Part shown: one piece after another, positions 31,388 to 39,865 of the stretch
How the letters are laid out: each line of letters starts with the position of its first letter
Numbering within the stretch: the stretch's first letter is position 1
Assembly: GCA_050084515.1 (NCBI GenBank)
Contig: CM114274.1
Span: 9,734,001-9,798,000 of the forward strand
Length of the DNA: 64,000 nucleotides
Source of the DNA: Blasia pusilla
Taxonomy: Eukaryota; Marchantiophyta; Marchantiopsida; Blasiales
Direction: 5' to 3'
Notes under the pieces: model-generated
What the model was told of the DNA's origin: nothing
Database searches by the model: none
The model's input: only the letters and a program-made list of their open reading frames with translations
Made by a program: the position numbers and the translations under genes

Positions 31388-32692
31388 TGGTTGGATCGTC
31401 ATCACTAGACACCGGGTCTGGTGACGAGATCGCAGATGGAGGCAGTATCACTTGGCAAGAGATGGACAACATGGGCCATCGGGGCATGCATTGTTTCTCA
31501 GGTGCAGTGAGCACCATAGACTTAGGTGATTTTATCAAGGAGTTCAATACGTGGTACGACTTCCAAGAGATACAGACCCCGACACGGTTCAACCCTTTCA
31601 TGGCATGGAAGGGGTTGTTCCAGCACTTGGAGGGTCCTCCAATGGATGATTACATGGAGTTTTGATCCCTATATTCAGTAGAGATTGATGCTCGAGGATG
31701 TATTGGGCTCTAGGATATACGTCCACTAGTGGTCGCGAGGTATATGATGGGATCATGAGAGGAGAGAGACCCACACCATCAGCCCGGAGACTAGATAGAG
31801 AGGAGGGCAGTGAGACTGGCGATGTGGCAGAGACCTCTGGTGGTAGAGGGCCACCCAGCTTCAGTCCCACAGTGGAGTTCTTCCGAAAATTGGGGAAGAG
31901 CTACTAGGGCATACGCACCGACAACGTGAAGAGTCTACAAGATTTTCAGCGATGGGTGAGAGTCTGAGAGAGGCATTCATGCGCATGAGGAGGCTGATCA
32001 TTGCTACGTATGGAATGACTGAGGCGAAGTCAGTCGAATATTCGTACGAGGTTCTGGACCGAGAACTATGGAGAAGAGTCCGAGATACGGTGTTGATTCA
32101 CATAGCGAAGCCCACATTGAAGGTGGTCTTTGAGTTGTCTGAGCGTATTGAGCTCAACATGAGTGAGGAGTAGGTAGTGACTGTTGGATTTTCTCGAGAG
32201 TCGACGGGTCCACGAGCGAAGGTGACCCCATAGGTGCCAGAACGAGCACTAGTACTACGAGAGCGGGCCAATGTGCCCAGAGAGCAGGTCGGGTACCGTG
32301 AGTCTATGAGGCAACGACCCGTACCTACATATGTTGCCTAGCAGGGACCGATGTTGTCGTGTTAGATGTGTGGAGGGGCCTATAGGCAGAGAGACAGCAC
32401 ACAACATGGGAGAGGACCACGAGCACCTCCGATTGCTCAGGAGCCACAGAGGATGGCCCAACCACAGTACTACTGTGACTATTGCCACAGATATGGTCTT
32501 ACTAGGGATAGATGTTTTGAACTTCGTCGAGAGGCACGTCCAAAGGTAGGCCGAGGGCCTGGGGGCGGTCGTCTTGGAGGAGGTCGGGGAGTTCTTCCTG
32601 GACGTGGTGGTAGAGGACCACCACCAGCCAGAGGAGATGGAGCAAGAGCACCAAAGCCGACACTTCTCTCACACATCGATCAGTTGGAGTAG
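31388..32692 (+). pseudogene. gypsy copy C: gag with zinc knuckle and Gly/Arg-rich tail
   Basis: Starts near MVGSSSLDTGSGDE. The capsid-like part has EFNTWYDF, FNPFMAWKGLFQHLEGPPMD and RGERPTPSARRLD, then EAFMRMRRLI and ERIELNMSEE. A zinc knuckle near 32475 reads YYCDYCHRYGLTRDRCFEL; the expected His of C-x2-C-x4-H-x4-C is Leu here. An RGG-like tail (PGGGRLGGGRG) follows, then LLSHIDQLE. Stops include TAG at 31905-31907, shared with copies A and D, and further TAGs at about 32171, 32231, 32339 and 32690. Gag packages the RNA into particles. Confidence 0.75.
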
Positions 32693-33944
32693 AGGATTGC
32701 TGCCATGACGATGATGCAGCTTAGGGAAGGCACGAAGCTACGAGCAGCTAGAGTGGCTCGAGCTTCTACCTCTTACCCTAACCTGGGTGAGGATCTTGCT
32801 AGTATGGGGTTTATGTGTAGTGTAGCTTAGGTTGAGCTAGCTGTAGTGGTGACTCGAGGTGCTGCGAGAGGCACCGAGCCATTGAGAGGTGGAGTTGAGA
32901 TTGACCCACCGGAGGGGACCGATGGGCGGCAGGCCAGGTTCCACAATCATTCACATTGTCGGAGGCACTACACACACCATCAATGGTGCCTCGACAACCA
33001 ACAGTGCCTACATCTTAGACAGGTACGTCGACGTCATGAGGAGTTGGAGTGACAACTCCTATGCCGGCTCGAGTGGAGTCAGTGTCGACCATAGTGTTGG
33101 AGGTGGCCACCAAAGTGAGTCAGACTCGCTATTTTCCGCCATAGAGTTGGCGACGTTGGGAGTTGGACTAGTTGAGGTGTTTTGGCTGGCCGCCATGTTG
33201 TGTGAGGGTGGAGAGATGATTGCTTCTTGTTCAGAAGTAGTTGAGGAGGTGGTGGACTTGCCCTTAGAGCGGATGCTCAGGATGTCCCCCACAGAGTCAT
33301 GGCATGCGGCGGTGGCGGGTTGGTAGATATGCCAGCTCGAACGGCCATAAAGCGAACAGTGGTGACACTTGGAGAAGTGTTACTGGATAATCAAGCTGGA
33401 GTATTTTGCTTGTCAGACCGTGGTGCCCACACGTGCGATTACGACACCAGCTGAGTCATACAATATGTTGGTGGGGAGAATAGTGTTATATCCCCCAAGA
33501 TTCATCCTTGACTTTTGGGAGGAGACCGTTGCTTATCGGCCAGGGTGGCGGTTAGGTGACGGGCGGATGAGTCAATTACCGGTGCAGTTTGCGGGACAAG
33601 GTGGTCGAGCACGAGATGAGTCTGTGACCAGGTTGGCAGCTTTCACAGGTAGTGTTAGCTGGCCAAGAGAGTTGTTGGAGGGGAACACACATGCGGAGGA
33701 TGTCCAATAGCGGATAGTCCCACGGAGAGACATGCCATGGCGAGTGTCTCTTCCCATATTCGTGAGACCTCTTCACCATTATGGGGTACAACTTGAGAGC
33801 TACAAAGGGGTGCTCACGACCTCATGAGGCAGGCATGGAGTCATGCTTTTATCTTGGAGCAACGAGAGTCATGTGGCGATCAGGCTCCTGGAGTGGAGAC
33901 GTTGACCCCACTGGATACCACACCCGTTGTGTGGCAGTGTCCAG
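32693..33944 (+). pseudogene. gypsy copy C: gag-pol linker and protease remnant
   Basis: The linker encodes TMMQLREGTKLRAARVARAS and then the region aligned with the start of copy B (ATLGVGLVEVFWLAAMLCEG). The protease is damaged: the segment that holds the D-S-G-A triad in copy B is missing, and sequence jumps from VFCL to TPAESYNMLVGRIVLYP, the second conserved region. The stretch up to the methyltransferase (VAYRPGWRLGDGRMSQLPVQ, GSVSWPRELLEGNTHAED) is conserved in all copies and may be a separate structural module. Confidence 0.6.
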
Positions 33945-34910
33945 AGGAAGGTGTTAGATCTCTTTGGAGGGATTAGCACCGGATTGGCTGCAGTATTACA
34001 AGCGGGCATACAGGTGCATCAATACCTTTATGTGGAGAGAGATGAGACCGCACGGCGAGTATCATTACGTCACGTAGCGAGATTGGTCCAGAGGTATCAT
34101 GAGTTATTGCCGGTATGTGTAGTACGGGGATATCAACATACACTACCCGCCGACATCTCTTTGGTGGAGGCGCAGGATCTGGATAGAGTTGGCACCATTC
34201 ATTTGGTGATTTCTGGATGGCCATGTCAGGGTCATTCATAAGCTAGCTGAGGGTTTGGATTGCAGGATCCAAGGTGAGGGATGTTTTGGGAGATGCTACA
34301 AGTAGTACGACACTTGCAGGAGAGTTAGAAATATTCTTTGGCGTACATTTTGGAGAACGTGCCGTTGTTGGAGGACACTCGTGCACATGTGATGACAAGT
34401 GTGCAACAGGTCAGGTATTGGTTGGGACTTGTTATGTTGTTAGATGCAGCAAGAGTTGGATCACGCGCCCATCGTCCACAACTGTAGTCGGCGAACTTGA
34501 TACCATCAGAGGTACAGAGTCGAGCATACGATGGAGTCTTGAGAGCACCACATCTCACAGTGGATGCTATTTTGGGCTCAGGGCGTTGATCTCAGGAAGT
34601 GACGTGGGATGATAGACCATTGTTGGCAATGGCCAATAGGGTGGGGGAGTTGAGGGCAGCCTTACCTATGCTTGTGAGCTTCCCAGCATCCCATACCTTT
34701 TGTCAGGGAGGGCTAGGCATGATTTGGGATGAGGTTACCCGAGCATTGAAGGAGCCTACAGCAGATGAGCGCGAGCGCGCCATGGGGTTCGCTACAGGTA
34801 CTATGGTGGTGCCAGGTATGACTGAGGCATCCCGGAGACAAGTGTTGGGGAGGCGATGGAACTCAACTGTCTCACATGGATAGTCAGCCTAGGTATGGTT
34901 GAGCAGAGAC
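33945..34910 (+). pseudogene. gypsy copy C: complete C5-cytosine DNA methyltransferase domain
   Basis: One reading frame, without frameshift from 33951 to about 34850, shows all key motifs: motif I VLDLFGGISTGLAAVLQAG (33951 on), motif II-like YVERDETARR, motif IV GWPCQGHS with catalytic Cys codon 34224-34226, motif VI LENV (34350-34361), the motif VIII-like GSRAHRPQL (about 34457) and a motif IX/X region (ADERERAMGFATG, RRQVLG, then MELNCLTW). The last part resembles the conserved end of DNMT3/DRM-type enzymes more than bacterial ones, but I cannot place it by phylogeny. Only nonsense codons (34239 TAA, then two TGA and two or more TAG) and one late one-base loss disable it. It lies between protease and reverse transcriptase, so it would be part of the Gag-Pol polyprotein. 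Confidence 0.85.
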
Positions 34911-35399
34911 GGATGCGCGTGTCATCTATGCCGTCATGCCCACGAGTAGGACCATTGCCTATAGGGTCTATAGAGGCATTGGTTGGAGGCAAGACGAGGA
35001 GAGATAGGCACCCATGGACTTCTTGGGACATCATTCGAGCGGAGAGTGTGAAGGTGGCTAGAGCAGCACATGTTCATTTTTTGGATGTGGAGCATGGTGT
35101 AGGAGGTCAGAGTGGAGTGGTTGTTGCGGAGGTGGCTAGGGTTGCTACATAGCAACCAAAGCCGGAGGTTGCGTCCTCTCCGAGTGAGGTCACGATGGAG
35201 ACTTGGGAGCCTTTGATAGGTCTGAAGTTGATAGGAGGAGAGTGATGGCAAGTTCATAGGTTTCTAAGAGGGCATGTCAGTTGTATTGCCTTTAGTATGA
35301 GAGACTTGGTACGTTGAAGGGTCCAAGGATACGGATTGAATTGGCTGGTGATACGTCGATCTTTCATGGACCTTACAGGTATTCTAATATGGAGCGAGC

Positions 35400-35990
35400 C
35401 TTGATTCAGAGAAGGAGTTAGGACTTGTGGAGTTATCACATGGGGAGTATGCATCTGCCGCAGTCATGCCGGCAAAGAAGGATATGTATGAGAATTTGAC
35501 GGATAGGCGGATCTGTGGAGATTACCGTCCTATCAACCGATAGACAAGGTCAGATCGAGACGCTATGCCTACTCTTGAGGAGATCTTTGATGCGGTAGGG
35601 CATGCAAAGATCTTCAGTACTATAGATCTCCGTGTTGGCTATCATTAGCTTCCTATCAGGTTGGAGGATAGGAAGAAGACAAAATTTTGGGGGATAGATC
35701 GGTTCGGGAGAGATTGCTTGTATCAGTGGCGGCTCTTACCATTTGGGTTGAAGAACATGCATGCGGAGTTTCAGAGAGTGATGGATAGGATTCAAGCTGG
35801 CTTGGATTTTGTACGATGTTACATAGATGATATTCTTATCTTCAGTTCCACGGTTGAGGAGCATGAGCGATACCTAGAGGAGGTGTTTCAGTGAGTGCAG
35901 TTACATGGACTGAAGTTACATCCAAGCAAGTGCAGATTCTTTCAGGAGCAGATTGAGTACTTGGGACACACCATATACCCAAGTGGATTA
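35400..35990 (+). pseudogene. gypsy copy C: reverse transcriptase domain
   Basis: After a linker (34911-35400) the sequence encodes MPTLEEIFDAVGHAKIFSTI, DLRVGYH, then a TAG at 35646-35648. It continues KTKFWGIDRFGRDCLYQWRL, PFGLKNMHAEFQRVMDRI and the catalytic YIDD box at 35820-35831. A TGA at 35892-35894 stands where copy B has CGA (27581-27583). The polymerase residues of the YIDD box are intact. Confidence 0.85.
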
Positions 35991-36740
35991 GGCGTTCAGC
36001 AGACAAAGGTGGAGGCTATTGCACGGATGCCATGCCCTATAGATGTGAGTCGAGTCTGAGCGTTTCTTGGACTGGCAAACTTCTATCGACAGTATGTCAA
36101 GGGTTTTAGTGCAATCAAAAAGTCTTTGATCTTGTTGACGAGACTTGATCAGGTTTGGTTGTGGGGAGATGATCAGGAGCGAGCATTTTAGGAGCTCAGG
36201 GACAAGTTTACGTCCTCACCCATTTTACAGACACCGGTTAGGGGTTGCCCTTTCCAGTTACATACAGATTGGAGCATGTTGGGTCTAGGAGCAGTGCTTA
36301 CTCAGAGGGATGATGAGGAGAGGGAGTTTGTTGTGGCTTACGCAAGCCGATCAAACAACATTGCAGAGGCAAAGTACAGCTCTTACAAGGGAGAGTGCTT
36401 GGCTGCAATGTGGGCCGTGGCACATTTCAGGTGTTATTTATTTGGCAACCCTTTCACACTTATCACTGATCATTAGCCGTTGAGGTGGTTGATGGAGTCC
36501 GACAAGCTTAAGGGAAATCTTGCCATATGGGTTCTATTACTACAGGAGTATGAGTTTGAGGTGGTTCATAGGCCAAGTCGGGTGAACCAGGATGTGGATG
36601 GGTTGAGTCGTAACCCATGTTCGAGTCAAAGAGAGGACACAGGAGCTCGATGGCACGGAGAGAGTGATGAGGAGATGGTGCCCGGTTGGCATGCATCTGC
36701 CTTTCTTTGTTGGTTGATTATGGTAGGTAAGTCGTAGGTG
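35991..36740 (+). pseudogene. gypsy copy C: connection and RNase H domains
   Basis: The connection domain reads FLGLANFYRQYVKGFS. RNase H includes MLGLGAVLTQRDDEEREFVV, AYASRSNNIAEAKYSSYKGE and AAMWAVAHFRCYLFGNPF, then TLITDH, and after a TAG (36474-36476; CAG in copy B at 28157-28159) the RWLMESDKLKGNLAIW segment, ending EVVHRPSRVNQDVDGLSRNP. This is the usual Ty3/gypsy end of RNase H. Another TAG at 36189-36191 stands where copy B has CAG (27877-27879). Confidence 0.8.
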
Positions 36741-36829
36741 ATGACTCCACTGGTGGGGTTGGATGATGAGTCTTTGGATCCGGAGGTCAGTGAGGAGGCG
36801 ACAGGTGGTTGTGATATATTCATGACGAT

Positions 36830-37555
36830 GTGGAGGTTGTGGAGTTCTTGCACACTTGCATCATAGCAAGCATAGTGAGTGCTAGCAAGCAGGATCGGAT
36901 CCTGAAGAGAGCGTGGAGGTTCAAGTGGGAGGGGACTCATATTTTGCAGGTATGGGAAAATGGTAGGATACAAGTAGTACCTCATCCTTCCCAGCAAGCA
37001 CGTGTAGTGCAACATGCCCATCAGGAATTGGGGCATTTTGGAGTTAAGCGTACTTACAACTTACTCCAGGTTCAGTATTGTTGGCGCAACTTTCATACTG
37101 GGGTACAGTAGTTTGTGGCCAGATGTATGGTATGTGAAAGAGTGCAAGCATCCTTCAATGCTCCTACTCTGCACTTACATCCTTTGCAAATTATGGGTTT
37201 GGGTTATCGGTGGAGTTTAGACTTTGTGAGACTTTTGCCATTGACGGGGCGTAATCACAGGTATGTGTTGGTCATGGTGGAGCATTTCTCCAAGGGGATA
37301 GAGTTGGTGGCACTACCGGACAAGGCGAGCAAGGGAACAACTTATGCATTTCTAAATCATGTGCTTAGTCACTTTGGTACACCGGCGGAGGTGTTGACTA
37401 ACCAGGGTACCAAGTTCAGGGGCGAGTTTCAAGCCTTGTGTGATCAGGCGCTGAAAGATCATCGCACCATGTCCAGACATCATCTTGAGGCAGATGGGTT
37501 GGCGGAGAGAGTAGTACAGACGGTGAAGAGAGGATTGCGCAAGTATGGCTTGTAG
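36830..37555 (+). pseudogene. gypsy copy C: integrase
   Basis: The H-H-C-C zinc-binding region is visible as HAHQELGHFGVKRTYNLLQ followed by CMVCERVQAS. The DDE core has the first Asp in YRWSLDFVRLLPL (codon 37220-37222). The second is changed: VLTNQGTKF has Asn (AAC 37400-37402) where the family has Asp. The third is in ADGLAERVVQTVKRGLRKYG (Glu codon 37503-37505). Integrase inserts the DNA copy into the host genome. The Asp to Asn change alone would inactivate it. A TAG stop is present at the end of the zinc domain. Confidence 0.85.
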
Positions 37556-38059
37556 CGGGGACAGTTGAGGGAGTGGGACCTATAGTTGCCATGGTTGGCT
37601 ATGGGTTATTGCTTTAGTCGGTAGGCATCCTTGGCGTCATTTTCACCTTACTTTTTGCTCTTTGGGAGAGAGCCACATTTACCTACAGCTATTCGACATG
37701 ACATGGTGGAGGTGTTAGATCTTGATGATCTAGATGTGTGGGTACAAGCGTGTTCTCAGAGGGCGGAGATTTTTCGTAGAGTTATGCCTATGGCCTTTGA
37801 GAACTTAGCTATTGCTCAGCATAGAGATACATTGAGGTACGCGACCATTCATGGAGGAGGTTATCGTCCAAGGATTAGGAAGTTTCATCTTGGAGATTAC
37901 ATATATGTACAGCAGGAGGCACCCACGACGCTAGATGTCAGTGCAGGGCGCATGATCCTACGTGTGCGCGAGGTATTACCAACCGGAGTTCTCATGTTGG
38001 AGGGACGGGATGGTATGGTTTGGAAGGATCATGTGCGCAATGTCATCTTTCAAATGTAG
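37556..38059 (+). pseudogene. gypsy copy C: integrase C-terminal region
   Basis: Encodes SFSPYFLLFGREPHLPTAIR, then RRVMPMAFENLAIAQHRDTL and FHLGDYIYVQQ, the GPY/F-like region. After it comes ILRVREVLPTGVLMLEGRDG and VWKDHVRN. The last module is a small beta-rich segment where many gypsy integrases carry a chromodomain, but I see no aromatic-cage chromodomain signature. A PHD finger follows directly instead. Confidence 0.65.
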
Positions 38060-38245
38060 ACGGGATAGTGGATCCGAGCTTGGCAGTGTTCCCTGTAGGC
38101 TTGAGATGTATGTTGTGCGGATGTACGAGGGGTGCATCCACCATGTTGGTATGTGATGGTTGTTCTCGAGGGTGGCATATGTCATGCCTGACCCCCCCCT
38201 CTTGATGTAGTTCCCACGGGACGATGGATGTGTACGGATAGGATA
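38060..38245 (+). pseudogene. gypsy copy C: C-terminal PHD-type zinc finger
   Basis: After VDPSLAVFPVGLR-type sequence comes CMLCGCTRGASTMLVCDGCS, then RGWHMSCLTPP. This gives C-x2-C, C-x2-C, x4-H and x2-C, with the W two residues after RG and before the His, as in PHD fingers. A run of eight C bases (about 38189-38198) then shifts the frame. In the other frame the expected trailing segment (DVVPTGRWMC) is still readable, including the conserved Trp-x-Cys. PHD fingers bind histone H3 tails, so in a retrotransposon integrase the finger could direct insertion to marked chromatin. Only copy C preserves this end. Confidence 0.75.
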
Positions 38246-38323
38246 GATGTGGATAGGATAGTAGGTCATATCAGAGAGATGTGATATTTTCTATCTGGAG
38301 TTAGGGGGATCCAACTGCTAGCT

Positions 38324-38333
38324 AGGGGGGCGG
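38324..38333 (+). promoter_or_regulatory. polypurine tract of gypsy copy C
   Basis: AGGGGGGCGG lies immediately before TTGTATGATCTCC, where the LTR begins. A purine run here primes plus-strand DNA synthesis in LTR retrotransposons. It sets the left end of the 3' LTR at about 38335. Confidence 0.6.
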
Positions 38334-38334
38334 T

Positions 38335-38810
38335 TGTATGATCTCCATGTATATGTATGAGTTGATTTCTGTACATGTGTGGATGTACCCGTGTGTGGGG
38401 AAGATCGGTGTTGTGTGGTGTAGATATGATCAGCGATGTATGTTGTGTAGCGATATGTATGCGCATGACAGTTGTCACATCTGAGTAGCCGATAGGCCGA
38501 GATCTATCGTGGATAGGGCGTAGGAGCCACTGGACTATCTTGAGTGTAACTTTGTCCCATGGTGTTGGATGAGGTTGAGGATAGGTCCATTGTGTCAAGA
38601 ATGTCATTTCTGATAACTTGCTTGTTGAGGTCTTTCACAACCGGGTGACTTGTTGACCAGGTCATCCGCCCTTGGTAACCTGTGCGTGCAGGTTATCAGG
38701 AGGATAACTATTTTTAGGGGAAGAGCCTTCACAACCCTATATAAGGGAGGAAGATGGCTTTCCCAAGCCATCTTTCTCATGTTGGGCAGCTGGAGCACCT
38801 CTCTTGTATG
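38335..38810 (+). mobile_element. 3' LTR of gypsy copy C, left part
   Basis: From TGTATGATCTCCATG to the CACTA insertion point. It includes TGTCACATCTGAGTAGCCG (38473, matching the 5' LTR), a TATATAAG box (38738-38745) and the stem AAGATGGCTT/AAGCCATCTT (38751-38774). The last three bases ATG (38808-38810) are the target duplication of the CACTA insertion. Relative to the 5' LTR, the TTTTGGCTCTTCC part of the small upstream hairpin is missing here. Confidence 0.75.
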
Positions 38811-38842
38811 CACTAGAAGAAATCCCTGGTTTTATGACTAGG
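38811..38842 (+). repeat. left terminal inverted repeat of the CACTA element
   Basis: CACTAGAAGAAAT, then a four-base difference, then GGTTTTATGACTAG. Pairs with 55453-55485. Confidence 0.92.
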
Positions 38843-39560
38843 TTATATGACTCATATGAGTCATATTTTACATACCACGACTAACAATGACTAACGACTA
38901 CTTTAGACACAAAAGCCAAGTCATATTTGTTTGGCGACTAGGCTAACTAGGATGGTCAGCTTAGGTGGAGGTTGGTATATGACTAGAGGGTGTAGTCATG
39001 AGGCCATGACTAACACGTCACTCAGATGACGTGGAATAATGACACATCATCAATGACATGGACTATTTAGTGTGATGTGTCACTGATGACATGGACTATT
39101 GCTGTGACATGTCACTGATGATGTGGACTTGAGTACGACTCGTCTAGTCATATGTGTATATTTTTCTAGTTACCACCAACGACTCCTTTAGTCATGGTTG
39201 GTGTGCAAAATTTCAGGATATCCTATCAAAATGCACCAAATATACTCCATTGAGTTATAGTTGGCAACTCATGTAGTCATTTTATTTTATTGAAATGTTG
39301 GTATGGACTCATGTAGTCATGTACTATGACTAGAAGAGTAGAGTTACATGACTACTATAAAAGAGGACACAACTGGTTTAGTCGTGAAGATATGACTATA
39401 TGAGTAGCGGAAATTATATAGCCATTGCAACAGAACTGCATGAGTCATACAATTATGACTAGAGAGAACTTGAAGCTTACTACTTTAGTTTTTGAAGAGT
39501 ATTGTGCAAGTTATATTGATATGACTAGTGGGAATATAAATTTTTGATATTTTGGAATAT
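38843..39560. repeat. left subterminal repeats of the CACTA element
   Basis: Many copies, in both orientations, of an 8-10 base motif close to TATGACTAG or its reverse CTAGTCATA, for example near 38850, 38975, 39150, 39195, 39275, 39320, 39395 and 39455. Dense subterminal repeats in both orientations are the transposase-binding regions of CACTA elements. 39561-39865 shows nothing recognised. Confidence 0.7.
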
Positions 39561-39865
39561 TTATTATGCCTTTTGAACGGTGCAAGAATGAATGGATTTG
39601 AATTATTGAAATCCTCTTTTGAAAACAGATTTTGAGGGGTGGAATGTCACTTAAGAGTAGCTTCCGTACACCAAATTACAAAAGTAATCATTATTACATG
39701 GGGTTATCATTCAAAAATAGATAAAAATACAAATATCAAATATAATAGGGTTTATGATCTCATCTTGAAAGAGCAAGAGAGATTATGTCATCCATGAAAA
39801 CAAAGTTATTGCACCTTAGATAGTTGGGTGCCAAAAGAAAAGACTATTCTATTGATTCATCTTTC

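Noticed and set aside
31905-31907. Programmed UAG readthrough in gag, as at the gag-pol junction of some retroviruses
   Set aside because: The codon lies in mid-gag before the zinc knuckle, and many other CAG-to-TAG stops occur in these copies. Decay is the simpler reading, so it is only listed as a shared-stop observation.
37556-38059. Chromodomain at the integrase C-terminus
   Set aside because: The segment is beta-rich, but no aromatic cage residues or chromodomain pattern could be seen.
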